DNA of 10,300 nt from Sediminibacterium sp. (GTDB lineage: Bacteria > Bacteroidota > Bacteroidia > Chitinophagales > Chitinophagaceae), in assembly GCA_023256555.1 (NCBI GenBank), contig JALRFB010000018.1, positions 1-10,300 of the forward strand. Reading direction: 5' to 3'. The notes under the pieces were generated by a model. That model ran no database searches. It worked only from the letters and a program-made list of their open reading frames with translations, and was not told where the DNA came from. This document shows, piece by piece, positions 1-6,786 of the stretch. The translations under genes and the position numbers were made by a program. Numbering within the stretch: the stretch's first letter is position 1; each line of letters starts with the position of its first letter.

Positions 1-658
1 CCATGCTATGAATTAAAGTGAAATCTTTTTCTAAAGATTGTAACACATAATTATAAATTCTAGCCATCTCGTTGTTATAGACACCAATTAGTTGATACTT
101 TGGTTGGGCTGGATTGACAATTGGACCTAACATGTTAAAGAAGGTTCTCACTCCCATATTTCTGCGCATAGGTCCCACAGCTTTTAATGCAGGATGAAAT
201 AATGGCGCATGTAAAAAACAGATACCTGCTTCTTTTACTTCATTTGCTAAAGGTGCTTCTTCATTCTTGAATTTATAACCCATTTTTTCCATCACATTCG
301 AAGCTCCACTCACACTTGAAGCGCCATAGTTACCATGTTTAATCACTTTCTGACCTGTACCTGCAACAATAAAACATGCTAGTGTAGAAATATTGAAAGT
401 GTCTTTTCCATCTCCACCTGTACCCACTATATCTATAGCATCATCTGCTCCTAGATTTACTCTCACTGCTAATGAAAGTAATGCATCTCTAAATCCCATT
501 AATTCCTGAATAGTAATACTACGCATTAAGAACACGGTCACAAAAGAAGTAACTTCATGTTCTGAATATTGGCCTTCCGAAATTTGAATCAAAATCTCTT
601 TAGCTTCTTCACGGCTTAAAGTTTTATGTTCAAATAAATATTGTAATATCTTTTTCAT
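1..658 (-). CDS. trpD: Anthranilate phosphoribosyltransferase (N-terminal part, runs off left edge)
   Basis: TrpD transfers a phosphoribosyl group from PRPP to anthranilate, the second step of tryptophan synthesis, in the cytoplasm. The frame starts at the ATG at 658-656 and stays open for 219 codons to the window edge; the family is usually about 330-345 residues, so roughly two thirds is visible. The diagnostic PRPP-binding loop GTGGDGKDTFNIST is at residues 79-92, KHGNYGASS at 107-115, and the conserved GPMRRNMGVRTFFNMLGP stretch falls near residues 163-180. It follows trpG by an 18-bp gap, the same gap as between trpE and trpG, and is the third gene behind the trp attenuator. The remaining trp genes probably lie beyond the left edge, but that is inference. 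No frameshift is seen. The identification is secure. Confidence 0.96.
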   Translation of the reverse strand, partial: MKKILQYLFEHKTLSREEAKEILIQISEGQYSEHEVTSFVTVFLMRSITIQELMGFRDALLSLAVRVNLGADDAIDIVGTGGDGKDTFNISTLACFIVAGTGQKVIKHGNYGASSVSGASNVMEKMGYKFKNEEAPLANEVKEAGICFLHAPLFHPALKAVGPMRRNMGVRTFFNMLGPIVNPAQPKYQLIGVYNNEMARIYNYVLQSLEKDFTLIHSM

Positions 659-676
659 TCTATTCTTTTCAAATGT

Positions 677-1243
677 TTAATTTTTCAACCAATTTGCAAT
701 AATCTTCACCCCATTTGGAGTCAATACGCTTTCTGGATGGTATTGCACTCCCTTTACATCTAAACTGGCATGCTCTAATGACATAACATACCCTTCTTCA
801 TCTTTAGAAGTAATCACTAATTCTTTGGGTAAATCTTTTTCATTCACCACCCAGCTATGATACCTCCCCACTTTAAATTGTTTAGGTAATCCTTCAAATA
901 ATACAGAGTCATTAATGACTTGAACATCTGTAGCAATACCATGATATACCTTACTCAAATTACTTAAACTGCCGCCAAAAGCTTCTGCAATGGCTTGCTG
1001 ACCCAAACAAACACCAAAAATAGATTTAATAGCTGCATACTCTTTAATCAATGGTAACAACAAACCAGACTCAGAAGGAATGCCAGGACCAGGTGATAAT
1101 AAAATTTTATCGTATTTTTTTATTTCTTCTAATGCAATTTCATCATTCCTGAAAACATCCACTGAAGCAGTGGTCAACTCTTTGATCATTTGGACCAAAT
1201 TGTAAGTAAAGGAATCATAATTATCAAAAACTAATATTTTCAT
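677..1243 (-). CDS. trpG: Anthranilate synthase component II, glutamine amidotransferase subunit
   Basis: This 188-residue class I glutamine amidotransferase releases ammonia from glutamine and passes it to TrpE for anthranilate formation. The catalytic triad is visible: Cys79 in GVCLGQQ, and His169 and Glu171 in QYHPES. The oxyanion-type PGPG motif is at 51-54 and the family N-terminus MKILVFDNYDSFTYNL is intact. Length is normal for a free-standing subunit. It sits between trpE and trpD with 18-bp gaps on each side. In some bacteria the same protein also serves p-aminobenzoate synthase (PabA). The trp operon position argues for trpG as the main role, but a shared role cannot be excluded from sequence. 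Confidence 0.96.
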   Translation of the reverse strand: MKILVFDNYDSFTYNLVQMIKELTTASVDVFRNDEIALEEIKKYDKILLSPGPGIPSESGLLLPLIKEYAAIKSIFGVCLGQQAIAEAFGGSLSNLSKVYHGIATDVQVINDSVLFEGLPKQFKVGRYHSWVVNEKDLPKELVITSKDEEGYVMSLEHASLDVKGVQYHPESVLTPNGVKIIANWLKN

Positions 1244-1261
1244 TATCTTTTTTTATACTTT

Positions 1262-2662
1262 TTATGAATGTATGTCTTGAGCAAGTACCATGGCATTTTT
1301 CAATGCATTCAATTTGTTGTTCACTTCTTGTAATTCACTTTCAGGAACACTTGCAGCTACAACACCTGCACCTGCTTGATAAGTCAAGGTATTTTGGCTG
1401 CTTAAAAATGTCCTGATCATGATAGCTTGATTGCAAGTGCCATTAAAACCCACAAAACCAATACAGCCACCATAATAAGATCGTTTGGTAGGCTCTATAG
1501 CATCAATCAATTGCATTGCTTTAAATTTTGGAGCGCCACTTAAAGTGCCAGCAGGGAATGTCTTGGCAATTAAATGGAATGGATTAGCGCCTTCCGCCAC
1601 TTTCCCTTCCACTTCACTTACTAAATGTATTACATGACTATAATAATGTACCTGCCTGTATTCTTTTACCCTTACCTCAGTGCACACCCTACTCAAATCA
1701 TTTCTAGCTAAATCCACTAGCATGACATGTTCTGCATTCTCTTTAGGATCTTCTAATAATTTTTGCGTCATTGCTGCATCCTGCGCTTCATCTCCTGAAC
1801 GTTTGAAAGTGCCTGCAATTGGATGAACCACTGCCTTGCCATTGTTTATAATAATTTGTGCCTCTGGAGAAGATCCCATCAATTTATAATCTCCATAATC
1901 AAAGAAGAATAAATAAGGTGATGGATTAATATTTCTTAAAGATCTATACACATTAAATTCATCTCCTTTAAAAGATTGTTGGAATCTTCTACTCAATACA
2001 ATCTGAAATACATCTCCCCTCATACAGTGTTGAATCCCTTTTTCAACGGCCTTTCTATATTGATCATCTGTTTGGTTAGAACTTTCATTGCCTACCAAAC
2101 TAAATGGATATTGAGGAACGTCTTTGCTTTTGATATACCCCACTAAAGCATCTAACTCAGAATCAATTCCTTCCAATTTATTCTCGCAGATATATAATTC
2201 ATCTTTGAAATGATTAAATGCTAAAACATATTGATACAATCTATAACGCATCAGCGGAATCACTGGAGCACCTTCTTTAAATTGGATGGTATCAAAAAAT
2301 GGAATTGCGTCATACGCTGTGTAACCATATAAGCCTTGGGCGAACTGTGCTTCTTTACTTGAACTGGTCATGGTATACTCTTGCATATAAGCCCAAATTC
2401 TATCAGGAGCTGTTTGAACATGTTGGATGGTTTCTTTGATGGGTTCTTGATTAGGATACTTGTATTCAATTTCGTTCATCGAAGAAATCTCAATACCTCC
2501 AATAGCATTTACTCCAATAAAAGAATAACTATTCTCAGAAGCATGAGAGTCGGTACTTTCTAATAAAACCGTATCCCTGAATCTATCTCTTAATCTTAAA
2601 TAAATCCCCACCGGCGTATAAGTATCTGCCAGTATCTTTTTCACTTCTGTATGTATCTTCAT
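1262..2662 (-). CDS. trpE: Anthranilate synthase component I
   Basis: TrpE converts chorismate, with ammonia from TrpG, to anthranilate, the committed step of tryptophan synthesis. I place the start at ATG 2662-2660 (MKIHTEVKKILADTY), giving 466 residues, the family's usual size; ATG 2671 (MQQ) is a close alternative. The frame stays open to 2770, but that stretch reads through the attenuator hairpin and encodes nothing TrpE-like. The LLES motif at 33-36 corresponds to the tryptophan feedback-inhibition site of known TrpE proteins. The chorismate-binding domain fills the C-terminal half, with GTFKRSG at 284-290, EHVMLVDLARNDLSRVC at 311-327 and PAGTLSGAPKFKAM at 370-383. Expression is likely controlled by the leader peptide and terminator just upstream, with activity controlled by tryptophan binding. 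Confidence 0.96.
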   Translation of the reverse strand: MKIHTEVKKILADTYTPVGIYLRLRDRFRDTVLLESTDSHASENSYSFIGVNAIGGIEISSMNEIEYKYPNQEPIKETIQHVQTAPDRIWAYMQEYTMTSSSKEAQFAQGLYGYTAYDAIPFFDTIQFKEGAPVIPLMRYRLYQYVLAFNHFKDELYICENKLEGIDSELDALVGYIKSKDVPQYPFSLVGNESSNQTDDQYRKAVEKGIQHCMRGDVFQIVLSRRFQQSFKGDEFNVYRSLRNINPSPYLFFFDYGDYKLMGSSPEAQIIINNGKAVVHPIAGTFKRSGDEAQDAAMTQKLLEDPKENAEHVMLVDLARNDLSRVCTEVRVKEYRQVHYYSHVIHLVSEVEGKVAEGANPFHLIAKTFPAGTLSGAPKFKAMQLIDAIEPTKRSYYGGCIGFVGFNGTCNQAIMIRTFLSSQNTLTYQAGAGVVAASVPESELQEVNNKLNALKNAMVLAQDIHS

Positions 2663-2692
2663 TTGTTGCATTCCAATTCCAATTTGATCATT

Positions 2693-2728
2693 AAAAAAAT
2701 AAACCCCGACAATGCTGTCGGGGTTTAT
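2693..2728 (-). terminator. trp attenuator terminator hairpin
   Basis: On the minus strand a perfect 13-bp stem (arms 2728-2716 and 2711-2699; core CCCCGACA/TGTCGGGG) closes a GCAT tetraloop and is followed directly by six T residues (2698-2693). This is a textbook intrinsic terminator, yet it lies 30 nt before the trpE start and after the Trp-rich leader peptide, so it is best read as an attenuator. Its 5' arm can also pair with 2771-2764 inside the leader gene, which would prevent the hairpin from forming. Confidence 0.93.
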
Positions 2729-2771
2729 GTATATCTTGACAATAATGGCTATGTCATTACAATACCCCAAC
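2717..2771 (-). promoter_or_regulatory. trp antiterminator (alternative pairing, regions 2:3)
   Basis: Minus-strand segment 2771-2764 (GTTGGGGT) can pair over 8 bp, with one G-U wobble, with 2724-2717 (ACCCCGAC), which is the 5' arm of the terminator. A small hairpin (2759-2755 TAATG with 2747-2743 CATTA) sits in the loop between them. Segment 2771-2764 is part of leader codons 15-17 and begins 12 nt after the last Trp codon. A ribosome stalled on Trp codons would leave it free; a ribosome reaching the stop at 2759 would cover it. The pairing is read by eye; no folding energy was calculated. Confidence 0.82.
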
Positions 2772-2813
2772 GGAGTTTGTATGCCACCACCAAAAATTGT
2801 TTATTGTTTTCAT
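2757..2813 (-). CDS. trpL: trp operon leader peptide with three consecutive Trp codons
   Basis: An 18-codon frame runs from ATG 2813 to TAA 2757-2759 and encodes MKTINNFWWWHTNSVGVL. Codons 8-10 (2792-2784) are TGG TGG TGG. Three tandem codons for the rarest amino acid in so short a frame, just before a terminator hairpin and trpE, identify it as a ribosome-stalling leader peptide analogous to enterobacterial TrpL. The peptide itself probably has no function; the act of translating it senses charged tRNA-Trp. The frame ends 28 nt before the terminator stem and overlaps the antiterminator segment. A TAAATTTG promoter box ends 7 nt upstream of its ATG, so the mRNA may have almost no 5' UTR. It is shorter than gene callers normally report. 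Confidence 0.92.
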   Translation of the reverse strand: MKTINNFWWWHTNSVGVL

Positions 2814-2820
2814 TGCAGAG

Positions 2821-2853
2821 CAAATTTACTCATTTTACCCTTTCGATACCAAA
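2821..2853 (-). promoter_or_regulatory. Candidate Bacteroidetes-type promoter of the trp operon
   Basis: On the minus strand TTTG (2853-2850) and TAAATTTG (2828-2821) are separated by 21 nt. This agrees with the Bacteroidetes sigma-ABfr consensus TTTG (-33) and TAnnTTTG (-7). The -7 box is a full match. The box ends 7 nt before the trpL ATG, placing the start of transcription at or very near the start codon. The TTTG overlaps the T tail of the candidate terminator after hisB. Confidence 0.72.
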
Positions 2854-2872
2854 AAAAGGTTAAAAAACCCTT
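2851..2872 (-). terminator. Candidate weak intrinsic terminator after hisB
   Basis: Downstream of hisB, the minus strand reads AAGGGTT TTTT AACCTTT followed by four more T residues (2854-2851). It can form a 7-bp stem with one G-U wobble and a TTTT loop. It would separate the his transcript from the trp promoter. The stem is short and AT-rich, so it may be leaky and allow read-through into the trp leader. Confidence 0.5.
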
Positions 2873-2904
2873 GAAATATTTAAATTCCTACCAGCCGTTA
2901 GCAC

Positions 2905-4035
2905 TTAAAGTACCCCTTTGGTACTTGGAAGAGCATCACTATAAGGATTTCGTTTCACAGCCATCTTAATAGCTTTAGCAAATGCTTTAAAAATGGCTTC
3001 GATTTTATGATGCTCATTATCTCCCTGACAACTGATATTGACATTGGCTTTGGCAGCATCACTAAAAGATTTAAAGAAATGGAAAAACATTTCTGTTGGC
3101 ATTTCACCAATTTTTTCTCTTTTAAAACTAGCATCCCAAACCAACCAATTTCTTCCTCCAAAATCAATTAATACTTTAGCTTCAGCTTCATCCATTGGCA
3201 AGGCAAATCCATAACGCTCCATACCTCTTTTATCCAATAAGCCTTTGGCAAATGCTTCACCGAGTGCAATACCTACATCTTCAATAGTATGATGTTCATC
3301 AATATGCAAATCTCCCTGACAACGCACTGTTAAATCCAATCCGCCATGTCTAGCTATTTGATCTAACATATGATCAAAAAAACCTAACCCTGTTTCAATT
3401 GAAGCATTCCCATTTCCATCTAAATTCAATTCAATTTGAATTTTAGTTTCCTTGGTATTTCTTTCATGAGATACTTTTCTTAAACCTAATTTTAAGAAAC
3501 TATAAATATCATTCCAGTGATCTGTTTCAAAAGCAATATAGGGTCTTAATTCAGCTTCTTGTTCTGGTGTTAATGAATGTAATGCAGATTTCAAATAAAT
3601 TGCTTTACAACCAATATTTTTAGCCAAAGCAATATCAGACCATCTATCTCCAATTACAAAAGAGTTGGAGATATCAAAAGCTTCATTAGTTAATAGAGCA
3701 GTCAACATACCTATACCTGGCTTTCTTGTGGGTTGATTGTCTTTTGCAAAAGTTTTGTCTATGAAAATTTCATCAAATTCAAAGCCCTCAGCAGCAAGGG
3801 TTCTTAACATCAAAGATTGATAAGGTTCGAAATCTTCCAAAGGATAAGATGCAGTTCCCAATCCGTCTTGATTAGTCACCATTACTTTATAATAACCAAA
3901 ATCTTCTGCAATTTTTTTTAAATTAGAAATAGCTCCTTTAACAAAATTAGTTTTAGCAATGCTGTCAATTTGAAAGTCGTTGGCAGGTTCTTCTAAAATC
4001 ACACCATCCCTATCAATAAATAATATAGGTCTCAT
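2905..4035 (-). CDS. hisB: Bifunctional histidinol-phosphatase / imidazoleglycerol-phosphate dehydratase
   Basis: This 376-residue fusion catalyses two non-consecutive steps of histidine synthesis. The N-terminal HAD-type phosphatase (about 1-170) has the nucleophile motif FIDRDGV with Asp8 and Asp10, VTNQDG around Thr54, Lys105, and the acidic motif GDRWSD from Gly129. The dehydratase domain (from about 191) shows the metal-binding repeats: FFDHMLDQIARHGG at 219-232, DEHHTIED at 246-253 and EHHKIE at 341-346, ending in the typical STKGVL. The region before Lys105 (FIDKTFAKDNQPTRKP) lacks the cysteine cluster that binds zinc in the E. coli enzyme. The start is 3 bp after the cytochrome gene's stop, so it is translated within the same unit. 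It is the last his gene here. Confidence 0.96.
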   Translation of the reverse strand: MRPILFIDRDGVILEEPANDFQIDSIAKTNFVKGAISNLKKIAEDFGYYKVMVTNQDGLGTASYPLEDFEPYQSLMLRTLAAEGFEFDEIFIDKTFAKDNQPTRKPGIGMLTALLTNEAFDISNSFVIGDRWSDIALAKNIGCKAIYLKSALHSLTPEQEAELRPYIAFETDHWNDIYSFLKLGLRKVSHERNTKETKIQIELNLDGNGNASIETGLGFFDHMLDQIARHGGLDLTVRCQGDLHIDEHHTIEDVGIALGEAFAKGLLDKRGMERYGFALPMDEAEAKVLIDFGGRNWLVWDASFKREKIGEMPTEMFFHFFKSFSDAAKANVNISCQGDNEHHKIEAIFKAFAKAIKMAVKRNPYSDALPSTKGVL

Positions 4036-4038
4036 TGT

Positions 4039-4431
4039 TTATTTCTTTTTTACTTTTTGCACTTGTGCCAATGTTACTTTCGAAGCTTTATTGGACCATG
4101 AATTTCTGATATAAGAAAGTACATCAGCAATATCTTGATCTTTTAAATCTGGATTAGCAGTCATTGCATTGCTATAATAATAACCATCCAAAGCCACTCT
4201 TTCGTTATATCCCCCTCTGATAATTTTAACCATTCTAGCTATATCATTACCCACCACATTACTAGCTCCATCTAATGGTGCATTCATATTTGGAACACCA
4301 CCACCATCTGCTTGATGACAAACCAAACATCTAGTCTCATAAATTTTTTTGCCATTCGACATATTTTGTGCCGAAATTGTATTCACTACAAAAAGTCCTA
4401 AAACAAAAAAGAAAACATTGATTGATTTCAT
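4039..4431 (-). CDS. Small secreted c-type cytochrome
   Basis: The 130-residue product has a hydrophobic signal peptide (residues 1-21, likely cut after ISA before Gln22) and one haem-attachment motif CLVCH at 35-39. Met90, in the YYSNAMTANPDLKDQDIADVLSYIRNSW stretch, is the probable second axial haem ligand; the helix that follows is typical of class I cytochrome c domains paired with dehydrogenases. The tail (about 114-130) is lysine-rich. It starts 2 bp after the stop of the sorbosone-dehydrogenase-like gene, so it is most simply the electron acceptor of that enzyme in the periplasm or at the envelope. It is followed 3 bp later by hisB. The electron partner role is inferred from gene adjacency and family habit, not shown directly. 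Confidence 0.9.
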   Translation of the reverse strand: MKSINVFFFVLGLFVVNTISAQNMSNGKKIYETRCLVCHQADGGGVPNMNAPLDGASNVVGNDIARMVKIIRGGYNERVALDGYYYSNAMTANPDLKDQDIADVLSYIRNSWSNKASKVTLAQVQKVKKK

Positions 4432-4433
4432 AA

Positions 4434-5681
4434 TTATTTATTGAAACTAATTTTAAAAATAGCACCCTTGTTGTCATCACAAACATATAATGCACCATCA
4501 GGCCCTTCGGCTAAACCACAAGGTCTTGCTTTAGCCAATCTTGGATTGGTCACAATATCTGTTCCTGCAAAACCATTTGCAAAAATCTCCCAATCACCAG
4601 AAGGCTTGCCATCTTTAAAAGGCACAAATGCTACAAAGTATCCTTCTTGAGGCAATGGAGCTCTGTTCCATGAACCATGAAAAGCAATGAATGCCCCTTG
4701 TTGGTATTTTGCAGGGAACTGGGTTCCTTTATAAAACAATAAAGACATGGGTGCCATATGCGCTGGGAAAGCCACCATTGGACTTAATGCATTAGGTGCA
4801 CCTTCTTTTTTACCATCACCACCATATTCAGGAGACAATATTTTTTTCTTTTGGTAAGGATCATAATACACATAAGGCCATCCACAATCATCCCCTTCTT
4901 TTACTTCATACATGGTTTCTGCAGGCAACTCTGCGTTTTGATTATCACTATAATATTGAGGATAGAAAGAATTTAATTGATCTCTACCATGTTGTGTTAC
5001 AAATAGACTATTGGTTTTTGTATTCCAATCTAATCCAATGACGTTTCTTAAACCAGTAGCATAACGTTTGCCATCTCCATATACTTGATTTTCTTTTTGT
5101 CCATCAAATTTCCAAATACCACCTGCAGAATCTAAAATAGGACAAGGCATCATCCCTTTAGAACCGGGCATTCTGTCTTTTTCTTGACAAGCATTTGAAT
5201 AAGCGCCAATATTAACATAGATATTTCCTTGAGGATCTAAAGTGATCGATTTTGAAGAATGTTGTCTTCTATCAATCAAATCTTTCACTATGACTTTGGG
5301 TTGTGTAGGGTTCACTACTTCATCTTTTTCATTTAATTGATATAAAAATATGCCCTGATCTGAAGAAGCATATAAATTATTGTCTCTTACATAGATACCT
5401 GTTCCTCCATAATTACCCCATCCAGTAATTTTATCAGCAATACCATCTTTATTAGCATCTTCTAATCTAATGATTGCTTTTCCGTCTTTATTGGGTGCAT
5501 TCAACTTTGCGAATACCACTCCTGACTTTGTTATAGTAATATGTCTTGAACTGCCAATATTGTTAGCAAATAAAGTAGCAGAAAATCCTGCTGGCAATCT
5601 TAATCCAGCATTGTCTTGAGCTTTAGCAGTACATGCCATCATTAAGATAGACAATAAGAATAGATTTTGTAATTTTTTCAT
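4434..5681 (-). CDS. Secreted sorbosone/glucose dehydrogenase-like beta-propeller protein
   Basis: The 415-residue product resembles the L-sorbosone dehydrogenase branch of the soluble PQQ-type sugar dehydrogenases, which oxidise aldoses or aldehydes outside the cytoplasm. Supporting stretches are RLPAGFSATLFA (28-39), an EF-hand-like calcium loop DANKDGIAD (75-83), RRQHSSKSITLDPQGNIYV (138-156), TGLRNVIGLDWN (209-220), GDDCGWPY (263-270), HGSWNR (335-340) and RPCGLAEGPDGALYVCDD (386-403). The N-terminus is a signal peptide; cutting after AKA21 is one option, while MMAC17 is a poor lipoprotein box. It sits 32 bp after hisC and 2 bp before the cytochrome gene, inside the his operon. I see no clear internal promoter in the 32-bp gap. 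Substrate and true PQQ dependence cannot be told from sequence. Confidence 0.87.
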   Translation of the reverse strand: MKKLQNLFLLSILMMACTAKAQDNAGLRLPAGFSATLFANNIGSSRHITITKSGVVFAKLNAPNKDGKAIIRLEDANKDGIADKITGWGNYGGTGIYVRDNNLYASSDQGIFLYQLNEKDEVVNPTQPKVIVKDLIDRRQHSSKSITLDPQGNIYVNIGAYSNACQEKDRMPGSKGMMPCPILDSAGGIWKFDGQKENQVYGDGKRYATGLRNVIGLDWNTKTNSLFVTQHGRDQLNSFYPQYYSDNQNAELPAETMYEVKEGDDCGWPYVYYDPYQKKKILSPEYGGDGKKEGAPNALSPMVAFPAHMAPMSLLFYKGTQFPAKYQQGAFIAFHGSWNRAPLPQEGYFVAFVPFKDGKPSGDWEIFANGFAGTDIVTNPRLAKARPCGLAEGPDGALYVCDDNKGAIFKISFNK

Positions 5682-5713
5682 TTTCAGTATTTATATAGCA
5701 AGTTAACAAATAA

Positions 5714-6778
5714 TTATGCCAATTGTTGATCGATCCATTCTATCATAGCATCTACTAGTGCAGTATTTTCTTGTTCTGTACCGACTGTGATTCTTAATGT
5801 GTCCGCACAATTTGGTAAGCTTGAACGATCTCTTACCACAATACCTTTGGTCAACAAGAATTTATATAATTGAGTGGCATTAGGAATTTTAACCAATAAA
5901 AAATTGGTATCAGAAGGATACACTGCTTCTACTAAGGGCATTTCTTCAAAAACCCCCGCTAAGGCAATTCTTAATTGTACTAATTCTTGAATCATGTCAT
6001 TTACTTGTCCTACTTCATCCAATGCCTTTAAAGCTAATTCCTGCGCAGGCAGGTTGATATTATAAGGTGCTTTTACTTTATTTAAATATCCCACAATCTC
6101 TTCGCTTGCAAAAGCCATTCCCAATCTTAAACCTGCTAGTCCCCATGCTTTACTTAAAGTTTGTAAAACCACTAAATTGGGATAATCAATTAAAGATTGG
6201 CAAAAAGATTTTTGCTTAGAGAAATTGATATATGCTTCATCTACTACTACCAACCCATCAAAATGGTTTAAGACCGTTTCAATATCTATTCTATCCAAAG
6301 AATTTCCTGTAGGATTATTAGGTGAACATAGCCAAATAATTTTTGTATGTGCATCTACCAATTGTTCAATATGAGCAATATTTAATTGAAAATTGGGTAA
6401 TAAAGGTGCAGACTTGATTTCGATATTATTGATATTCGCATTTACTTCATACATTGGATAAGTAGGAGGACAAATTATAATATTGTCTTTCCCTGGCTCA
6501 CAAAATGCAGTAAATAACAAAGCAATAATTTCATCACTACCATTACCCAAGAAAATTTTACTAGCAGGCAATTGTTTGATAAAAGCAATTTTTTCTTTTA
6601 CCTCATTTTGATAAGGGTCTGGATACCTATTATACCATTTAGTCAATGGGGAACCTAAAGCATTTTCATTGGCATCCAATAAAACATTTGCCTCACCACT
6701 ATATTCATCTTTTGCAGAAGAATATGGTTTTAATGTTGCAATATTGGGCCTTACCACTTTTAAAATATCAAATGCCAT
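5714..6778 (-). CDS. hisC: Histidinol-phosphate aminotransferase
   Basis: HisC is a PLP-dependent fold-type I aminotransferase that converts imidazole-acetol phosphate and glutamate to histidinol phosphate. The 354-residue protein has normal length. Visible features are LDANENALG at 34-42, GNGSDE at 78-83 in the cofactor phosphate region, NNPTG at 154-158, DEAY at 180-183 and the PLP lysine Lys210 in LSKAWGLAGLRLG. It begins 8 bp after the hisD stop, consistent with cotranscription behind the his attenuator. Some family members also act on aromatic keto acids; the gene order makes histidine synthesis the primary role. Confidence 0.96.
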   Translation of the reverse strand: MAFDILKVVRPNIATLKPYSSAKDEYSGEANVLLDANENALGSPLTKWYNRYPDPYQNEVKEKIAFIKQLPASKIFLGNGSDEIIALLFTAFCEPGKDNIIICPPTYPMYEVNANINNIEIKSAPLLPNFQLNIAHIEQLVDAHTKIIWLCSPNNPTGNSLDRIDIETVLNHFDGLVVVDEAYINFSKQKSFCQSLIDYPNLVVLQTLSKAWGLAGLRLGMAFASEEIVGYLNKVKAPYNINLPAQELALKALDEVGQVNDMIQELVQLRIALAGVFEEMPLVEAVYPSDTNFLLVKIPNATQLYKFLLTKGIVVRDRSSLPNCADTLRITVGTEQENTALVDAMIEWIDQQLA

Positions 6779-6786
6779 TTTAATCC

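Noticed and set aside
2699..2728. The trp hairpin as a bidirectional terminator for plus-strand transcripts
   Set aside because: The stem is symmetric, but on the plus strand it is not followed by a T tract and no plus-strand gene lies upstream of it.
2663..2770. N-terminal extension of trpE to the ATG at 2770
   Set aside because: It would be encoded by the attenuator hairpin and the end of the leader gene, has no TrpE similarity, and makes the protein longer than the family norm. The conserved N-terminus begins at 2662.
2381..2969. Several short plus-strand frames across trpE, the trp leader and hisB
   Set aside because: They are antisense to strongly identified genes or cross the attenuator hairpin, with no recognisable protein features.
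4796..5041. Plus-strand open frame starting MHLLFYHHHHIQE, resembling a His-rich leader
   Set aside because: It lies wholly antisense inside the dehydrogenase gene, which is well conserved. The His codons are the complement of ordinary sense codons, and no terminator or his gene follows on that strand.
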